Shown: positions 62,577 through 64,000 of the stretch, in pieces | Numbering within the stretch: position 1 is the first letter of the stretch | How the letters are laid out: each line of letters opens with the position of its first letter | Origin: Trifolium pratense | Taxonomy: Eukaryota > Streptophyta > Magnoliopsida > Fabales > Fabaceae | Reading direction: 5' to 3' | Assembly: GCF_020283565.1 (NCBI RefSeq) | Contig: NC_060060.1 | Location: 34,658,001 to 34,722,000 of the forward strand | Length of the DNA: 64,000 nt | The notes under the pieces: generated by a model | Told to the model about the DNA's origin: nothing | The model's database searches: none | Seen by the model: only the letters and a program-made list of their open reading frames with translations | Translations under genes and position numbers: made by a program

Positions 62577-63746
62577 ATGAGCAGAACTGTACCTTGCAGC
62601 CGATCCTGGTGAGTGCCAAGTTAATAATTACATACCATTTCAATTAAGAATATTCTACTCATAATAATTGTTGAAGTGATTACTGAACTGATAATGATGA
62701 TGATGATGATGATGATGAATTTGTACTAATTAAGGTCGATTAGTGAAGACTCGCTTAAAAGGTACGTGCAGTTTGCGAGTGAAAGCTGCATACAGGAGTT
62801 ATTAGCGGCTTCAGACACAAACAGATCAGGAAACTCAAACAATGATGGATGGAAAGTGCTCACTCTTGACAATGGTGTTGAGATATCAAAAAGAAGGTCG
62901 GGTTCACTTCACACTTTTCGCAGCCGTTGGGTGCTTAGATCTGTCTCTCCACAACAGTTCATCACTGTGGCTAATGCAATTGATGCTGCAAAGGTACTCA
63001 ATGATCAATACCATTTTAATTATGATCAAGCTGCTAAATAGTTAATTATTATCTATTGGATTTAATTATAATTTATTTTGTTAAGCTAGCAATGGGACTC
63101 TGATTTGGTGGAAGCAAGGTACATCAAAGAAATTGAAGACAACCTCAGCATAATTCGTCTTAGGTTTGGAGATAATTCAAAGCCTCTTTTCAGGAATAGA
63201 GAATTCATTGTCTACGAGCGCCGTCAAACCATGGAAGATGGCACTGTGGTGAGTTAGTTAGTTAGTTAGTAATAATAATTTCAAGAAAAAAGACCTTCAA
63301 AAATATTAATCCGGCAAGTAATTGTAACTTTGTAGGTTGTAGCAGTTGCTTCACTGCCAAAGGAAATAGCTGCTGGGTTACATCCAAAGCAAAATAATTC
63401 AATCAGAGGACTATTGTTACAATCAGGTTGGGTAGTTGAGAAGCTTGAAGATAATTCATGTGCCGTTACTTATGTTGTTCAGGTATGTATGTATGTATAA
63501 TTATAAAGTATAGTAATAGTATTAGTATTTCTTCAAAAACAAATTAAAAGGAGATCTTGAGATTCTTGACTAATATATAAGTCTGTTTTCCTCACCACCA
63601 CTACTTTTGTTTTTAATTTGTTTCAGTTAGATCCTGCAGGGTGGCTTCCCAAGTGTTTTGTCAATAAATTCAACACAAAACTGGTTATGATCATTGAAAA
63701 CCTTAGAAAATTAGCCCAAGCATGTCCAATTGATGCTCAAATTTGA
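62577..63746 (+). CDS. Short START-domain lipid-binding protein
   Basis: Five exons, 62577-62608, 62735-62993, 63090-63248, 63336-63482 and 63627-63746, join in phase to 238 aa. The first exon encodes only MSRTVPCSRSW; it is chosen because its TG|G junction fits the next exon and a TATA-like element lies upstream. A single START (StAR-related, helix-grip) domain covers about residues 25-235, with DGWKVLTLDNGVEISKRRSG, AIDAAKQWDSDLVEARYIKE, EFIVYERRQTMEDGTVVVAV and QSGWVVEKLEDNSCAVTYVV followed by QLDPAGWLPKCFVNKFNTKL. START domains bind sterols or phospholipids in a hydrophobic tunnel. No homeodomain, PH domain or transmembrane segment is present, unlike larger plant START proteins. The ligand is unknown. 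An AATAAA signal at 63840-63845 follows the TGA by about 95 nt. A (GAT)n run (62693-62719) sits in intron 1. Confidence 0.9.
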
Positions 63747-64000
63747 CCACTTTGTAACGTTGCAAGGAGAGAAAATGCCAGTTGATATTATTTACTTACT
63801 TTACTATCATCATCTTAGATTATTATAGATAATACTATAAATAAATAGAATCAATTGAGCCAAATGCCAATTTTAGCATTGTAATACAAATGAAGCTGAA
63901 AGTTTTTGGTTTCTGTTTCTTCAATTTTAGCATTGCTATGCTATATATCAAATGCTTTAAATGTTCAGCAAGGAAATAAACAAGGGCTAATATAGTAGAT
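63747..64000. other. 3' UTR and downstream flank of the START gene
   Basis: Contains the AATAAA signal at 63840-63845. No further gene begins before the window ends. Confidence 0.6.

Overview
The window is nuclear DNA of a flowering plant. Genes carry GT/AG introns in AT-rich sequence, and the space between them is filled with plant transposons (SINEs, LINEs, MITEs, Ty1/copia, a Helitron-type helicase) and microsatellites. The proteins are of eudicot type. Several repeats look like legume families, but I cannot fix the species from sequence alone.

Eight protein-coding genes could be modelled exon by exon, and reading frames close across every junction: the 3' part of a plastid isoprenoid enzyme, IspD (+, 147-2331, entering from the left edge); a STICHEL-type AAA protein (-, 4719-10464); an Alfin-like PHD-finger protein (-, 12784-16456); a double-GTPase of the Der/EngA family (+, 25904-30161); a UDP-glucose 4-epimerase (-, 31261-32916); a NAC transcription factor of the LOV1/NAC035 type (-, 38895-41416); a YacP/Rae1-like NYN-domain protein (-, 53299-58829); and a short START-domain protein (+, 62577-63746).

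Five of these (IspD, STICHEL, Alfin-like, NAC035-like, NYN) match, from memory, Arabidopsis chromosome 2 genes At2g02500, At2g02480, At2g02470, At2g02450 and At2g02410 in the same order. The window therefore looks like an anciently conserved gene block, with the Der-like and epimerase genes lying inside it here. The genes do not form one pathway. They are independent housekeeping genes (plastid isoprenoids, organelle GTPase, nucleotide-sugar supply, putative RNA cleavage, lipid binding) and regulatory genes (chromatin reader, NAC factor, trichome-branching-type AAA protein).

Three accessory zones lie between the genes. 16.5-25.9 kb holds a decayed PIF1/Helitron helicase, gene-fragment-like pieces, a family of 15-bp palindromes and a GC-rich terminal-inverted-repeat element with an internal 321-bp tandem duplication. 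33.5-38.4 kb holds two SINEs with clear target-site duplications, a foldback MITE, a perfect hairpin and LINE debris. 41.4-53.3 kb is a gene-poor block with a (TTA)n run of about 59 units and a LINE fragment. The last intron of the NYN gene has swallowed a decayed copia element. I found no RNA genes, CRISPR arrays or clearly new multi-gene system.
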